DNA of 64,000 bases from Venturia oleaginea (GCA_013176395.1 JABMLP010000008.1:496001-560000), one strand, 5' to 3'. Positions 29,151-40,155 are shown, numbered from the stretch's first letter. The notes: generated by a model not told the origin, from the sequence alone. Translations and numbers: made by a program.

Positions 29151-30455
29151 TTATTGATCTTCTTCGGACTCTAATTTCGAGATTGGATCTTCTTCGCCAT
29201 CCTCATGTGAGTTTTCGCCATCTTCGGAGTCGTCTTCCTCAGGTTCACCTTCCTCAGAGTCGTCCTCTTCAGACTCGTACTCTTCGGAGTCTTCTTCGTC
29301 ATCCGAGTCCTCAGAATTAGCATCTATATCCTCCTCGTTCTACACAGACCCCTCAGATTCGATGCTAACTCTAACTCCAGCCCAGCACGCTTCATCTTCC
29401 GCATATGTCCGTCGATTCTCCTTTGCCGTCTCCTTCAAATCCAAGTTGGCCACAACATGAAATCCGACCGTCTCATGGCAATCACTCTGCGTCCCACTGC
29501 AGCTCACCGTCTATAAATGCTTCAACAATTCGACCTGCAATATCTGGACGACGATGGTCTTCCTTCCCATTGAACTTCCTCACACCTGTTGCAAAGGTGA
29601 AGTGGAAGAAGACACTGTTATTGATCTAGGTCCAGGTAATGTTCTTCAGGACGGCGGAGGTAGAGGATAACATGAGAAGGGACCGCAACGTAGGATTTCA
29701 ATTCGTCGTAGGGGTCGAAGATTGAGTCGTCGGAGTCAGAGTTTTCCTCGTCAGCACTCGTCGCTTCATCGTAACTATCCACCTACCCATTGTCTTGAGT
29801 GTATTCAGAGAAGCAGATCTTATTGGCAAGCTCCGGTTCGACAGTTGTGATATCGATGTGGGCATCCGTCTTCGTCGTCGACAGCCAGAGTTTGAAGAAC
29901 TCCTCTTGAATATAGGAGCACATGCCCGAGATACCGGTTAAAGACATACCGTACACGAGATGTGGATAATTCGGGCCGTGCGGATGCGATTTGCTGTGAG
30001 GACGAGCCACTGGCCAGGTATCGCAGTTGTCCTCTTGCCAGATTTCGACAGCGTGCTTGATGATCAAGAGCATGGCCTCTCGTGGGACTTCGGGTAGCCA
30101 CTGGTTGACCGTTAGTACAAAGTCAAGGTGTAAAGCAGGAGTACTTACATAGCGGAAGACATGATGGTAAGCCCTGTCGCCGGAGTAAGATGGTTGGTAG
30201 GACGCAGTAGGGTTCTACTATATAATAAACAATTTGTAGATATACTAAAGAGCCATAAGACTTGATATAGACTTCTTCGCCAGAACATAAAGGACGAGGA
30301 GTATGGTCCAATCGAGCGACTTTAAGCACGCTCACATACAGCGTAGTATGTGCGTTTGCCGAAGCAACCAGAGCTAGACATCGCCGATTTACCGAAGTCG
30401 ACAAGCAGCAACTTGAAGCATCAAGTCGCGCAATCGAATGCGGCGTGTGATACAA
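29151..30455 (-). pseudogene. Decaying multi-exon gene with acidic C-terminal tail, family not recognised
   Basis: A protein-like reading path runs right to left but is broken. A first piece (from 30455) ends near 30240. The next exon contains SYSGDRAYHHVFRY and is joined by a clean 46-bp GTAAGT...CTAAC...CAG intron (about 30104-30149) to WLPEVPREAMLLIIKHAVEIW. That frame continues through CSYIQEEFFKLWL to a TAG near 29781. After it, protein-like sequence continues in shifting frames (DDSIFDPYDELKSYV; VFFHFTFATGVRKFNGKEDH; FHVVANLDLKETAKENRRTY). A further in-frame TAG lies at 29340-29342, and a Glu/Asp/Ser-rich tail ends at 29151. At least two stops and two frameshifts are present. I do not recognise the family. 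Some breaks could be unrecognised introns. Confidence 0.5.
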
Positions 30456-31617
30456 CTTGTACGTACATCAACAGGTTGTCCAACTGGGCCAGGGGCATGT
30501 ACAGCATGTATTTGCGCGTCCAATGCCATGTGATGGAACATGGGAGATAGCCCTACCACAACTATAGCCTCGGCGTCGATATCGTTGCTGAAAGCCTCGT
30601 CGTACTATCTTTCTATAAGTATCGTGTCACAAGTAGAAGGCGTGGAAACAGTCAACGACGAAACATCCATGGACCAGAAGAGATGGGGAGTTTTGCTGGA
30701 CTCGTGTAAGCGGAGTTGGCCAATTTTAGAGCGATCGGGGGGTTTTTTTTTTCTTTCAGAAAACGATCATCGATTCCAGGAGCTCGAAGACACAGACGGT
30801 GCCATTCAAGCCTTCTACCACGACATGAGCCCAGCGATGAAGATCTATGCCATCCAAGCATACCAGAATTTTCCGCCATGTTCGCTGCCATATGCAATGG
30901 GGTTTGACAGAAATTTGACTTGCTGTTTTTGCTACCTCTGGAGCGGCTGGATTGTCGACGATGGTACTTTTTGTGCACTGTCTTTTGTTGAGTACTGCAG
31001 GTTCAAAGCAACTGCTTGGCTGATTTGGTGCTTGTAATTATGTTGTTGTTGTTGCAGACGATCGCCGCGGGAAAATCCTTGGTTTTTTTCCTCGAGAGTC
31101 TGTGTTGACGCAGCGAGTTGAACAAGTCAGGCGAGTATGAAGCATCTGCCACGGGACGCCGCAAAAGTATGACCAAGTTTGATTCTAGTAGAGTATAATT
31201 CAGAACGAGGATGTAAAAGTTCTGAAGATGTGAGTTATGAAAGAGAGCCCAGCTAAAGAATCAAAACATCATTGCCTGTGCAGAATATTGTTACCGTCAA
31301 AGCTATCCTGCATTAGTATCCTTACACGCCACGGGAATGATATCTCGAATGACATAACGCCTATCAGTTCCCTACCAGTAATGATCCTGTCCTATTGTAA
31401 AGGCATTCAAATTGCCCTCAACACGATTGTCTGGCCAGCCAGCTTATCAACTGAACGCCGTACCTGTTGAGTATCAAATTGGTGTATATTATCTCTATGT
31501 CAAGGTAGTGGCATAGAGGTCCTCTTTTGGCTCAAATGGTGAAATTCAACAGTACCAGCCAGGAGGAACTAGCAAGCCGGCTGTCGCAAACCAACCTACC
31601 AACCCATTGATTCCGGC
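30456..31617. other. Intergenic region with G6T10 block, no supportable gene
   Basis: Frames on both strands overlap (e.g. 30540-31037 plus, 30652-30978 minus) and none shows a motif or splice support. A G6T10CTTTC tract lies at about 30737-30757. Confidence 0.4.
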
Positions 31618-32767
31618 TCAAGACTGATGCACTGGATCGAGAGAAATCTCCCTCCAAATCTGGATACGCATGAGCGCAGCTGCAATGTTGTCCGCGCCCC
31701 TCAACTCGTAAACAAACGTCAACCACGAATCAGGCGTCAGAAAGCCCCCACCTCGGACCTCGCGATCAGTCCAAGGCATATCAGTTACACCGTGTAACAA
31801 TCTCGAATACCACTCGCTGACCTCTGTGTTTACCCGATGAATCCGCTCAGTTGAAGACATGTATTCGCGTTGGAGTCGGCGGTGATCCCCATCGGTGTTG
31901 TAGAATGCAATCTTGAGGTGGCGTAGCATTGGCAGATGTTCAATTTCTTTAGCAATAGAGATGACGGCGTCTCGAATGGCTCAAGGAATGTAGTCATTGT
32001 TCTGGAGATTGACCTGGAAATGTATGCCGCGAACGAAGTCATCACCCTCTCGACGAAGACGTTGGCAGACTTGGAATATAGGGTGTAGCTTCGTTGCAGT
32101 AATCTTATAGTCCGCCTTTGGTCCCATGTAATGTACCTTGTGAATGATAGGGTTTCCATCTTCGTGGTCCACTATCTGCTCGAGACCTAATCCACGTTCG
32201 ACGGACCCAGCCCGTGCAGCATCGGGCATATTTTCCAAGGCCCTCCAAAGTACGGCGACTGTGTCATATTAGCACTGTTTCGAATATAGCTCACTTTCGA
32301 CTAAGGGCGATGTCGATGGATATCTGACAGTTTCTGGAATTGAATTGCTAGAGATCCGTAGTTATCGAACTTGGAAAAGGCAAGATGACTTGAATTTTTC
32401 GACCCAACTTACTTTCGTCATCCCGAATATCGTCCATTTGACCGTCTTGGTGTTCGAATCGAGCGTACGCAGCAATGCGGACTGTAGGCTCCTCCGGCAA
32501 GTCGAGTAGTTCTCTTGGTGCATTCTAAAAAGTATTATTGAAACATGGGTTGCGTTACAGGGGCTGCTGCGTCGGAAGCCAACTTACCTTCGGGTTGAAC
32601 TCATGGTTAGTACTTAAGGGCTGATCCGCTTGTGCAGAAATGATGCTTTGCTGCAGATGTTGGTCGGCAGCCTTTTGTGACGGGTCCCCTTGTGTAGTCA
32701 TGGTATTTCGCTGCAGATGTTGGTCCAAAACGGCACCGTCGTGCATGTTTGATTGGCTCTGACTCAT
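31618..32767 (-). pseudogene. Multi-exon fungal gene interrupted by an in-frame TGA, family not recognised
   Basis: Four exons can be joined in frame: 32767-32588, 32524-32413, 32333-32295, and 32258 downward. The introns are 63, 79 and 36 bp; the last is unusually short. The path gives a Gln-rich leader, APRELLDLPEEPTVRIAAYA (the hydrophobic LDLP pattern seen in many fungal F-box or 2EXR-like proteins), TVRYPSTSPLVE and VLWRALENMPDAARA. In the last exon the frame meets TGA at 31981-31983. It then stays open for another 120 codons of protein-like sequence in the same frame (ISIAKEIEHLPMLRHLKIAF onward) to 31618. The stop is therefore probably a recent nonsense change (CGA to TGA is the simplest reading). 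A shortened protein could still be made. Confidence 0.6.
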
Positions 32768-33193
32768 GTTGTAATGAATTAGGAGAACCAGTCGATTTGT
32801 ATTGGTCGACTGAGGGGGAGTGATGATAAGATCTAGGGAATGAACGCGATACAAGGGGTATTATAGGACTGGGAATGTTGGAGATTTCGATGTTAGAGAG
32901 ACTCCGGGTGACAGAATTGCAAGTGGTGAAAACGTTAGGAACAAATCAAAGGTGAACACTGGGAAGACACGGAATGTCACGTATTAAAGGGATCTACGGC
33001 CCGTCAGATCATTTCGATCGATTGCTAGTCAGCGTATCTATTGTCTAAACCGATCGCTGTACATACCACACGCTGTGCAAATGCTCAGCCTGATACTTTG
33101 CAGCATCCGCCATATCCTCTTTTATCAACTCCAAAAGCTATGCATTCATAATTCTCGTCTCCTATCATCATCATTTCAATCATCAAACGTCGT
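32768..33193. other. Intergenic: 3' flank of UBP14 and 5' flank of the neighbouring pseudogene
   Basis: No gene or repeat recognised. Confidence 0.5.
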
Positions 33194-35640
33194 CTACACT
33201 CGCCGGAAGAAGTAGACATAAGCGAATTTCTTCATCTCGTCAATGTCTCCAGCCTTGGCTACCTTCTCATCGTTGAAGAGTACCCAGGACGGCTGGTCTT
33301 CTCTGGGAAGAAATTTGCGGACGAAAGCAACGTAGTGACTGCAATCAATTAACAAAACAGTCAAAACAGACGAGGAAGGATCTTTGCTGACCCAGCATGG
33401 ATTGAGCCACCCTTGTGGCAAACGATTGACTGTAATTGGAAGTTGGCTGGAAGCTCGGCACTCCCCGGTACAGTCCTCTCCTTTGGCTTATCGTCACTAG
33501 TCTGCCCGCCTTCATCAAAGTCTCCCTGTGCATCAGGGCGGGAGAAGAGCCAATCGACTGCGCGCTCTATATCACCATTGGTCTCCTTCAGCGCCTGTCT
33601 GGCCTGAGGAGCACTGAAGCCCATATTGCCGAGGTTTTCGATGGCTTCGGAGTCGATTACTGAGGCTAAGGTCTTGCCCCCAGAAGGACCTCCTAACTCG
33701 ACGGGAGTGTCAATGTCAGGATCCTCCATGTGAGAAAAGAGCCAAATAGATGCCGCCTCAGCATCTGCATTACCAGTCGCATGAAGAGCTTTCTCACATC
33801 GCACGCGCGGGAATCCCATAGCCTCAAGCATTGAGAGAGCTGCTTCATTTGGATCAAACTTATTGCTCGCAGCACCAGTGGTTGCGTTGTCGGGCAACTC
33901 TTCTTCTCCAGGTTGAAGACCATTGGACTTGTATGCATCAAAAGCAAAGGGCTCATCATTAACAATCACTGGCACGTCTTGCTTAGTAGGTACCCAGTTG
34001 ACGATTTCAAAACGTCGAGCATTGACGGCAAGCACTTGAGGGAAAGTCTTGAAGAGACTGCGCTTTGTAAATCCATCCTTGCTGTCACAAGCAGAGCAGG
34101 TCAATTCCACGAGCTCGCTGCCCGTGAAGATGTCCAAGCACTCCTTCAGTGAAACTGGTTCAAATTCCTCCTTTTCTTTCTCTTTGCCATCGACAGTGGT
34201 GACTTCCATCTGGGAGTCTTTGGGGATACGGCGGATAGGCACAGGGACAGAAATATTCTCCTGATCATCGGTTCTGTATCGTACTCGCTTGCAATTGAGG
34301 CACTGAAGACGCTGCTCCATGGAGAAACGGAAGACACCAACTGGATCTTGTAGGGGCGCAGGATGTGGAGCCCGTGTGACCAATTGGAGGACATGAAGCA
34401 GAAATTCAAAGGCATCTTGTTGACGCATAGTTGAGAATTCAGCATGGCCACGGCCGATGAGGTGCTTGAGCATGGCTGGTGCAAGACCTTTCTGATAAGG
34501 AACTTCTGGAGTTGACTTGGACACAAAAACATCGCTATCCGGTTTTGAGTAGCGACCAGAGAGCAAGCCGTCTGCAACCTTTCGCAATTGGGTCTCCAAA
34601 TCCTCAGCAGGTCGGTCTGCTGCAGGAGGCGTGTCCTTTGGGAAGTAGAATCGAGACTGGAACTCTGGGATTGCGAAGAGAGCCTGCAAGACGCTGTTCA
34701 TATAGCAGCTGTTGCCCAAATTCTTGAAGCCGGTGAGGCCGGGACCAAACAGCGGCCGCAGCTCTTTTCCGTCCTCCGTGGTCATCGAGAACTCCCACAT
34801 CAAGTTTTGTTCTATTTGCATCTCAACCAAGCTCTTTTCCGTCTTTTGCCTGTCCGCAATATTGATACCCCAGTGAGCGAGATGAGCTAGGAGTTCCGGG
34901 TCCACGCGTTCCTCATCACAACCATAGCAGTAGATGTCAGCCGTTCCATCTGCAGTCAACGATCCAAGCTTGACCGCAACGGTGTGTCCCGACTCTGTTG
35001 TGTGAGCTACGCCATGTCCATTTCCACCAATGCCTCCAAACTGCGCCCGGCCGCAGCCTAGATTGCCACAGGTCAAACAAAGCCAGAGGTTCTCCTTGAG
35101 GTCACAGTTCGAGCAGTGGCCTAGATCTTGTGACTGTATATTCCTCGCAGCGTCCTGGACTAGACATAGAGTGTGTTCACAGGCGGTCAGCTCTTGCTCC
35201 CACGCCTTAACCTCCTCTTGACGGGCAAATGTGTTTGCCTTTAGCACCGCATCGACGACAATAGCAAGCTTTCCTGCACCCTTCTCCACATTGTCTATCT
35301 GGCATTCGTAGCACTTGATCTGGGTCGTGGTATCGTATTTGTCGGCTTCGGTCTCGGCAGCTATGGCGAGCTTCGTGACCTTCTGAGGAGGCTCTTCGCG
35401 TTTGATGTGCTTCCGTGTCCGCTTAATATTCAGTACGAGAGGGTGACTGGTCGATTGTACGTGTAGGAGGGAGTGGTTTCGTCCGCCCGTACAACCTCCG
35501 TTGAAGCAATATAGGCAGACATCGAGCCCGGCTGGATCGTCGATGGAGTCGAAGCACTGCGTGCAGTCCTCGCGGTAGACAGACTGGTTTGGTCCTGGCA
35601 CTCTGAGCTCAGCAGCGTCTACGTGCGTGCAGGATGCCAT
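33194..35640 (-). CDS. UBP14: Ubiquitin carboxyl-terminal hydrolase 14 (USP5/isopeptidase T type)
   Basis: Cysteine protease that disassembles unanchored polyubiquitin chains, recycling ubiquitin and protecting the proteasome. Exons are 35640-33392 and 33338-33194, with a 53-bp intron (GTCAGC donor, GATTGCAG acceptor); the product is 797 residues, close to yeast Ubp14. An N-terminal variant zinc-finger UBP lies at about residues 4-60. The canonical ZnF-UBP is at about 175-245 (CSNCDLKENLWLCLTCGNLG, then His-rich GNGHGVAHTTESGH). The catalytic Cys is residue 312 in GLTGFKNLGNSCYMNSVLQA. Two UBA domains follow (LSMLEAMGFPRVRCEKAL and IENLGNMGFSAPQARQAL). The catalytic His lies in GSIHAGHYVAF, which is split by the intron, so splicing is required for activity. 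All key residues are present. Confidence 0.96.
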
Positions 35641-36257
35641 GGTTTGTTATGGATTAGAGGGTTGATGAACTTTGGCGGGGAGGACGCCACTATTGACGCT
35701 TTAAGTTTGGTGGATGGACCCTGGCAACATTCGCGGCCCAGCCTGACGCAGAAAGCCGATGCGTTCTATCAATCGCCCTCCTTATTGCGGGATCGATTTG
35801 AGCCTTTGAGGCGAGTGTCTGTAAAAATCACATTTTGGATCTGACTGTTTGCGTCACGGTTGTCTTCCGGGCGAGACAGCCTTGCAGACTGGAGAGGACG
35901 TCAACGATATGCTGCAGAGTCGCCCGTCTGGCTATTCAGCCTTGCAAAGACATTGTTGCCAAATTTATCTGCATCTTAAGGCGAGCCGCAGCGAAAGTTG
36001 TTTGCAGAAGATTTATCAGATTGCGTTAAGAACAATCACCAGCCATGGACTCTCGCCGGAGGGCATCTCACGAGTCACTGGCTTGATATAGTCTTGAGTA
36101 GTACTCCATGGTATCAATTGATGCAAGAGAATTCAGCAATCATGTACACAGCTATATACAGGTAGTAGGCATGAAAAGGTCATTTGGTCTCACAAACTCA
36201 ACTATCTATTACCTTGCCAAAGTGAGATAAGATGGATTAATCGTTGGCAGGCCAAGG
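35641..36257. other. Intergenic: UBP14 promoter side and 3' flank of the 2EXR gene
   Basis: No supportable gene. Only short frames on the plus strand. Confidence 0.5.
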
Positions 36258-37223
36258 TTACGGCGAACGCGCCAGACCACGTATTCGAAGCCGCTCAGTC
36301 CTCTGCTCCTTCATTTCTATCCATGATTGTTCCTCAAATGACTCTTTTACTTCTCGTCGTTCTCGGTCATTCAACCCAGAACCGTCTTCCACGTAAGCAG
36401 CTCCAGCACCCCGCCTCACAACCATTAAAACTTCTCGTGGGGTAGCTTCGGTGATACCTTGTCCAGCACTGAGAGTTTCTTCCAACACTGTGCTGTGATC
36501 ATAGACCTCGCGCTTCGAAGGATCTTGAGTGACACCGTCTTTTCCACTATATTCTCTCTTTGCGATGAAGATTTCTATGTTTGCTCCGGAACGTCCGTCG
36601 TCACGCTCCATGAGCAAAGGAAGCCAGGTTGCCGGTTGGGGATGGTAGAGTGAATGCGGCTGGATGTCCACCGAACTGGCGAACACGTCGTCTTTCAATG
36701 TCAAGACAGTTGCGTCAGAGCAGACGACACGTAGTTCTTTCCAGCCCAATCCAGACCGCACTGAGAAGCCGATGTAATGGTAGAAGCGGTAGCAGTCAAC
36801 TTTATTGCGAGTGCCTTCCATCCGGTAGAATTTATCGAGTATTGTGAGTGTGTCAAGCTGAATTCCTGGAAATAGTGGCATAACATCATGCCAGCAGACT
36901 TTTCCAACATAGAGCCCATCTGCTCCAAAAAGAGGAAAACCCTTGTCGCGTACTGAAAGATGTCTCAACAATGATCTTTGCTCCTTAGGCAGCCTGAAAA
37001 GAAAGTCGAGCATATGCTCGGTGCTATCGCAATGAATCTGAAAGTTTCTTAGGCGCAGAATTGGAAGAGCCTCAGCCCGGACGGAGTGGCAGACTTCCAA
37101 TATTGCCAGCGGGTGAGCATGGGATGGTTCGTGTCGAGGGAAATGAATAGTCTGCGTCTGCGCGTAGAACTCCCAGATCGAGAGACGAAGCTCGGTGGGG
37201 AGTGATAGTAAGGAGGGAGGCAT
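36258..37223 (-). CDS. 2EXR-domain protein of unknown function
   Basis: An intronless 321-residue protein. The N terminus (LLSLPTELRLSIWEFYAQTQ) and the following HAHPLAILEVCHSVRAEALP match the 2EXR pattern common in expanded fungal families, which has distant F-box-like character. The rest is mixed alpha/beta with a charged C-terminal tail. No enzyme motif, signal peptide or TM segment. Its role is not known; many such proteins are lineage-specific. The start at 37223 is the first Met and fits the family, where the motif begins within a few residues of the N terminus. It sits directly beside the left edge of the transposon-rich block. Confidence 0.8.
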   Translation of the reverse strand: MPPSLLSLPTELRLSIWEFYAQTQTIHFPRHEPSHAHPLAILEVCHSVRAEALPILRLRNFQIHCDSTEHMLDFLFRLPKEQRSLLRHLSVRDKGFPLFGADGLYVGKVCWHDVMPLFPGIQLDTLTILDKFYRMEGTRNKVDCYRFYHYIGFSVRSGLGWKELRVVCSDATVLTLKDDVFASSVDIQPHSLYHPQPATWLPLLMERDDGRSGANIEIFIAKREYSGKDGVTQDPSKREVYDHSTVLEETLSAGQGITEATPREVLMVVRRGAGAAYVEDGSGLNDRERREVKESFEEQSWIEMKEQRTERLRIRGLARSP

Positions 37224-37465
37224 TGTGGTATCTCATTTGATGTTGGAGTGATAATAAATGGGCAGGGGATGTTGACGAAGGGGGGGGAGACGAGAATCGA
37301 ATCTTTTCGAAGAAGCACATGAAGTCGAAAAGGACCTCGGAAAAAAGGGGCGAGTCATCGCATTAATTTTACCTGCAGTATACTATACATATTGATAGTG
37401 GATCCCCCCTGAAACTGGGAGGGTGGCCTTGCTGGTGCTGTCTTCTCGGCAGTCTCTTCGGTCTA

Positions 37466-38573
37466 ACGTGTTTCACCATTCACTTGGCCACCCCACTCAC
37501 TTGGCCACCCAACCAAAAAGTCTAATCCCTTCGTACAATTATCCTGATAATATCAACACCAACCCCCGGATCGGCTTGCAAAGAGGCTAGATTACTTCTT
37601 GCGAAGCAGAGCTTTCAAGCGAATTCAAATTTAAGTCAACGTCAAATCTCAGCGTCGTACGATATTCCTCGATCTACACTTCAGTCTCGTCTTCAAGGTG
37701 GTAAACCACGAAGCGAATCTAACCACCAAAAGAGAAAGTCACAAATACATGAAGAGCAGGCTCTGGTTCAGTGGATCCTAGACCTTGATCGACGAGGATT
37801 TCCGCCCCAAATTATCGACGTACGACGAATGGCAAACGCTTTACTCGAAAAACGCGGTACGAATCCTCCACCGTCATTAGTCGGGAAGAACTGGGTATCC
37901 CGCTTTATCAACGCTCAGCCGGAGCTTTGTACGAAGTGGAATCGTAAATTCCATTCACAGCGTGCAAAACGCGAAGATCCAGCGACAATCAACGCGTGGT
38001 TTCAGCGTGTTGAAGAGACGCCCTCACCACCAGGTACACCCCATGGAGTAGCGCCACAGTGGACGTCAGAAACTCCTCGTACGATAGCTCAGCTTGAGCA
38101 GCAGGCTCAGCTCGTCCGAAATCTTCTTCATCGCCAATCTCAGAGCCGAAGTAGTCAAGCAATTGGTCAACTCATCAAAGGATGTCAAGTCGCAATGAAT
38201 TCAGCAGTAATACTTGCAGAAGAGAATAGGAAGCTTCGTACAGAGAACCAACGACGAAAACAGAAGCAACAGTACCGTAGACGATTTATTGCATATGGAG
38301 GCGTTTTACAAGCTCAACGGGGTCAGTTCTTGGTCGAGGGATGCGAAAATAGCTCTAGAGATAGTGTTCAAGATCAGGAAGTCGTCGTACGACAGCAAGC
38401 ATTACCAACATGTAGTGGCTGCGGTATTCAAGGTCATAAGATTAATCGATGCCCAAATACGTAAAGAATGTATAGTTAGAATTGTTTTAATAAAAGCTGT
38501 ATTGGTGGGAGGTTTATCGCACGATGACTTGAGATTTAGTGGTTGGGGTGGCCAAGTGAGTGGTGAAACACGT
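37466..38573 (+). mobile_element. Fot1/pogo-type DNA transposon, internally deleted
   Basis: 1108 bp flanked by TA. The ends are inverted repeats, ACGTGTTTCACCA at the left and its complement at the right, extending through a CACTTGGCCACCCC block. The identical flanks without the element occur at about 46297 (GGTC-TA-CCAGG), showing a single TA that was duplicated on insertion. TA targets and the encoded protein both fit the Fot1/pogo group. Confidence 0.92.
37544..38464 (+). pseudogene. Fot1/pogo transposase remnant lacking the DDE core
   Basis: The frame opens at or before 37544 without a clear ATG (first Met 37829). It encodes the N-terminal helix-turn-helix DNA-binding regions: an ISASYDIPRSTLQSRLQGG stretch, then KNWVSRFINAQPELCTKWNR. 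Right after AWFQRVEE the sequence jumps to the C-terminal Gln/Arg-rich tail (RTIAQLEQQAQLVRNLLHR) and a CCHC-like CSGCGIQGHKINRCP end. The whole catalytic DDE domain, about 200 residues in Fot1-type proteins, is missing, while the frame stays open across the deletion. The product could at most bind the element's ends and could act as a repressor. That is inference. Confidence 0.85.
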
Positions 38574-38785
38574 TACCAGGTATATACATAGTACTTGGTC
38601 AACAGGCTAAAAGAAGATTGGCTCGAATCCCTGCCCTAGCCTATGCGCCTACCTCCGTAAGTTATCTTCATCCTCGCCTAGGTTGTCTTTATACTGTATC
38701 TTCGCGACGGGTACGTCTTTTCTTATCTGCCTTTTGAGAGTCTATTCTCCTAATCTTTCTCCTCGTACAGAAAGTAAGGTCTTTC

Positions 38786-39378
38786 TTGTGGTTCTCAAGC
38801 GAACGAGGACATTTGTGACGGCACGGCATGGCTCCTTTGCCGTCACGTTACTTCATGGCTCGGGCGTATCGGCTTGGCCACATTGTGGCTAAGGCGCGAT
38901 ATCTTCGCGCCCTCGTAGTAACTCGCTCTCTACCGTAAATTCTATTATCACACTCAGTCCTTAGAACCCTAGTTCATTCTATACATCCTATCGCTGCCGT
39001 GACAACATTTGCAACATGTACTCGGGTGGTTTTCTGAGAGTCAAGACAGCAATTCGATTTATGTTCAATTTCATTCGATCTTCATTCGATCTTCATTCGA
39101 TCTTCATTCGATTTTCATTCAAATTTTATTCGAGATTTCATATGACAGAGCAGGAAGTTTATGTTGTACAGATCGACGTTGAACGACGTTAAACGAGGTG
39201 TTTGGTTCGCATGATCTTTATTCGATTTTCATTCGAGATTTCATATCACAGAGCAGGAAGTGTTTATTGTACAGATCGACGTTAAACGACGTTGATCTTT
39301 ATGCTCAGCTGTCTTAGCTCTCAGAAAACCACCCGAGTGCATGTTGCAAAATGTCTTCGTCACTTGAGAACCACAATG
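38786..39378. repeat. Foldback element copy A (interrupted by a MITE)
   Basis: Terminal arms of about 60 bp in inverted orientation (CTTGTGGTTCTCAAG at the left, CTTGAGAACCACAA at the right) enclose an AT-rich core of repeated ATTCGAT[CT]TTC units. It is the same element as 46508-46876. The left arm is split by the MITE at 38817-39003. Confidence 0.75.
38817..39003. mobile_element. Short non-autonomous DNA element (MITE), copy A
   Basis: 187 bp with ends GTGACGGCA... and ...TGCCGTGAC, absent from the other copy of the foldback at about 46540. Flanks GACATTT and AACATTT look like a 7-8-bp target duplication with one change, hAT-like. It belongs to the same family as 48196-48385 (shared GGCTAAGGCGCGA core and TTATCACACT block). 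Confidence 0.75.
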
Positions 39379-39796
39379 TTATAATCCTACGTTAGGAAGG
39401 AGAAGTTGAGGTCGGAAGAATTTTGCCTGATCGCTGTCCATCGCTTACCAACTAACCTTCTTTTGGCCGGCTTCCACAGTATTTACTTCAACCAAGCTAA
39501 CTCGTACACGTCGGTTCATCTTCGAACGGATTGGGTGAAAATTACGGGTTACCGTGAAATTCGACATCTGACAATTTCATCTAAGTTCTCGTGCAAGCCC
39601 TTACATGCGGAGGTGTTCCGAGAATATACCTATTTGGGTAAGCAACACAGTACCCGTAAGAAAGTATATAGTACTCGCAGTGATCTAGAAATACCTAGAT
39701 CGTACCTCTCTAGACTCTATATAGCCAACATCACTATTCTCTCTATTTCACCAACATCACTATTGTCAGTGCAGTACCAACCTCAAAACATCAAGA

Positions 39797-40155
39797 ATGC
39801 GCTTGCAAACTCTCCTCCTCCCAGCGATCCTATTCGCGCAATCCAGCTTCGGCTACTACTGCTGTTTTGTATAGTATATTCCCCGACCCTAGGAGATTCT
39901 GCAATCGATAATAACCGTACTATAGCAAGTCCCACTACGATGGAAAGGGACAGAGTTCCAATGCCAAGACCGATAGGAGAGAATACATAGCGAGCGGCGG
40001 TATTCAGAGGTGGGACAAAATCGCTGATTGCATAATTGTGATTGACAATGAGGGGTCCCAACTGTAAATCGTGGACATTTCGCAAGGAGGGATGTAGATC
40101 TGATACGACTACCGATTACCTTGGTACTGCACCATCGAACCAGTGCGCAGGTTAA
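39797..40155 (+). pseudogene. Frameshifted copy of the small secreted cysteine-rich protein gene
   Basis: Paralogue of 47295-47652. Exon 1 (39797-39873) encodes an identical signal peptide, MRLQTLLLPAILFAQSSFGY, and the 52-bp intron 39874-39925 keeps its GTATAT donor and TATAG acceptor. In exon 2 one extra T near 40049 shifts the frame, giving a stop at 40065-40067. The predicted product is 72 residues and lacks the last three cysteines. Homology to the intact gene continues to about 40155. A TATA-like TATATA lies at 39718, about 80 bp before the ATG. It is expected to be non-functional. Confidence 0.8.

Noticed and set aside
30540..31037. 165-codon plus frame
   Set aside because: Spans a G/T homopolymer block, overlaps an opposite frame and shows no motif.
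38620..38640. tRNA-like GGCTCGAATCCCTGCC (also at about 46343)
   Set aside because: Resembles a T-arm/B box, but no acceptor stem, D-arm or anticodon stem could be built around it. At most a SINE relic.
39406..39990. 194-codon plus frame across the secreted-protein copy A
   Set aside because: It runs through the promoter, signal-peptide exon and intron in the wrong frame; the spliced small gene explains the region better.
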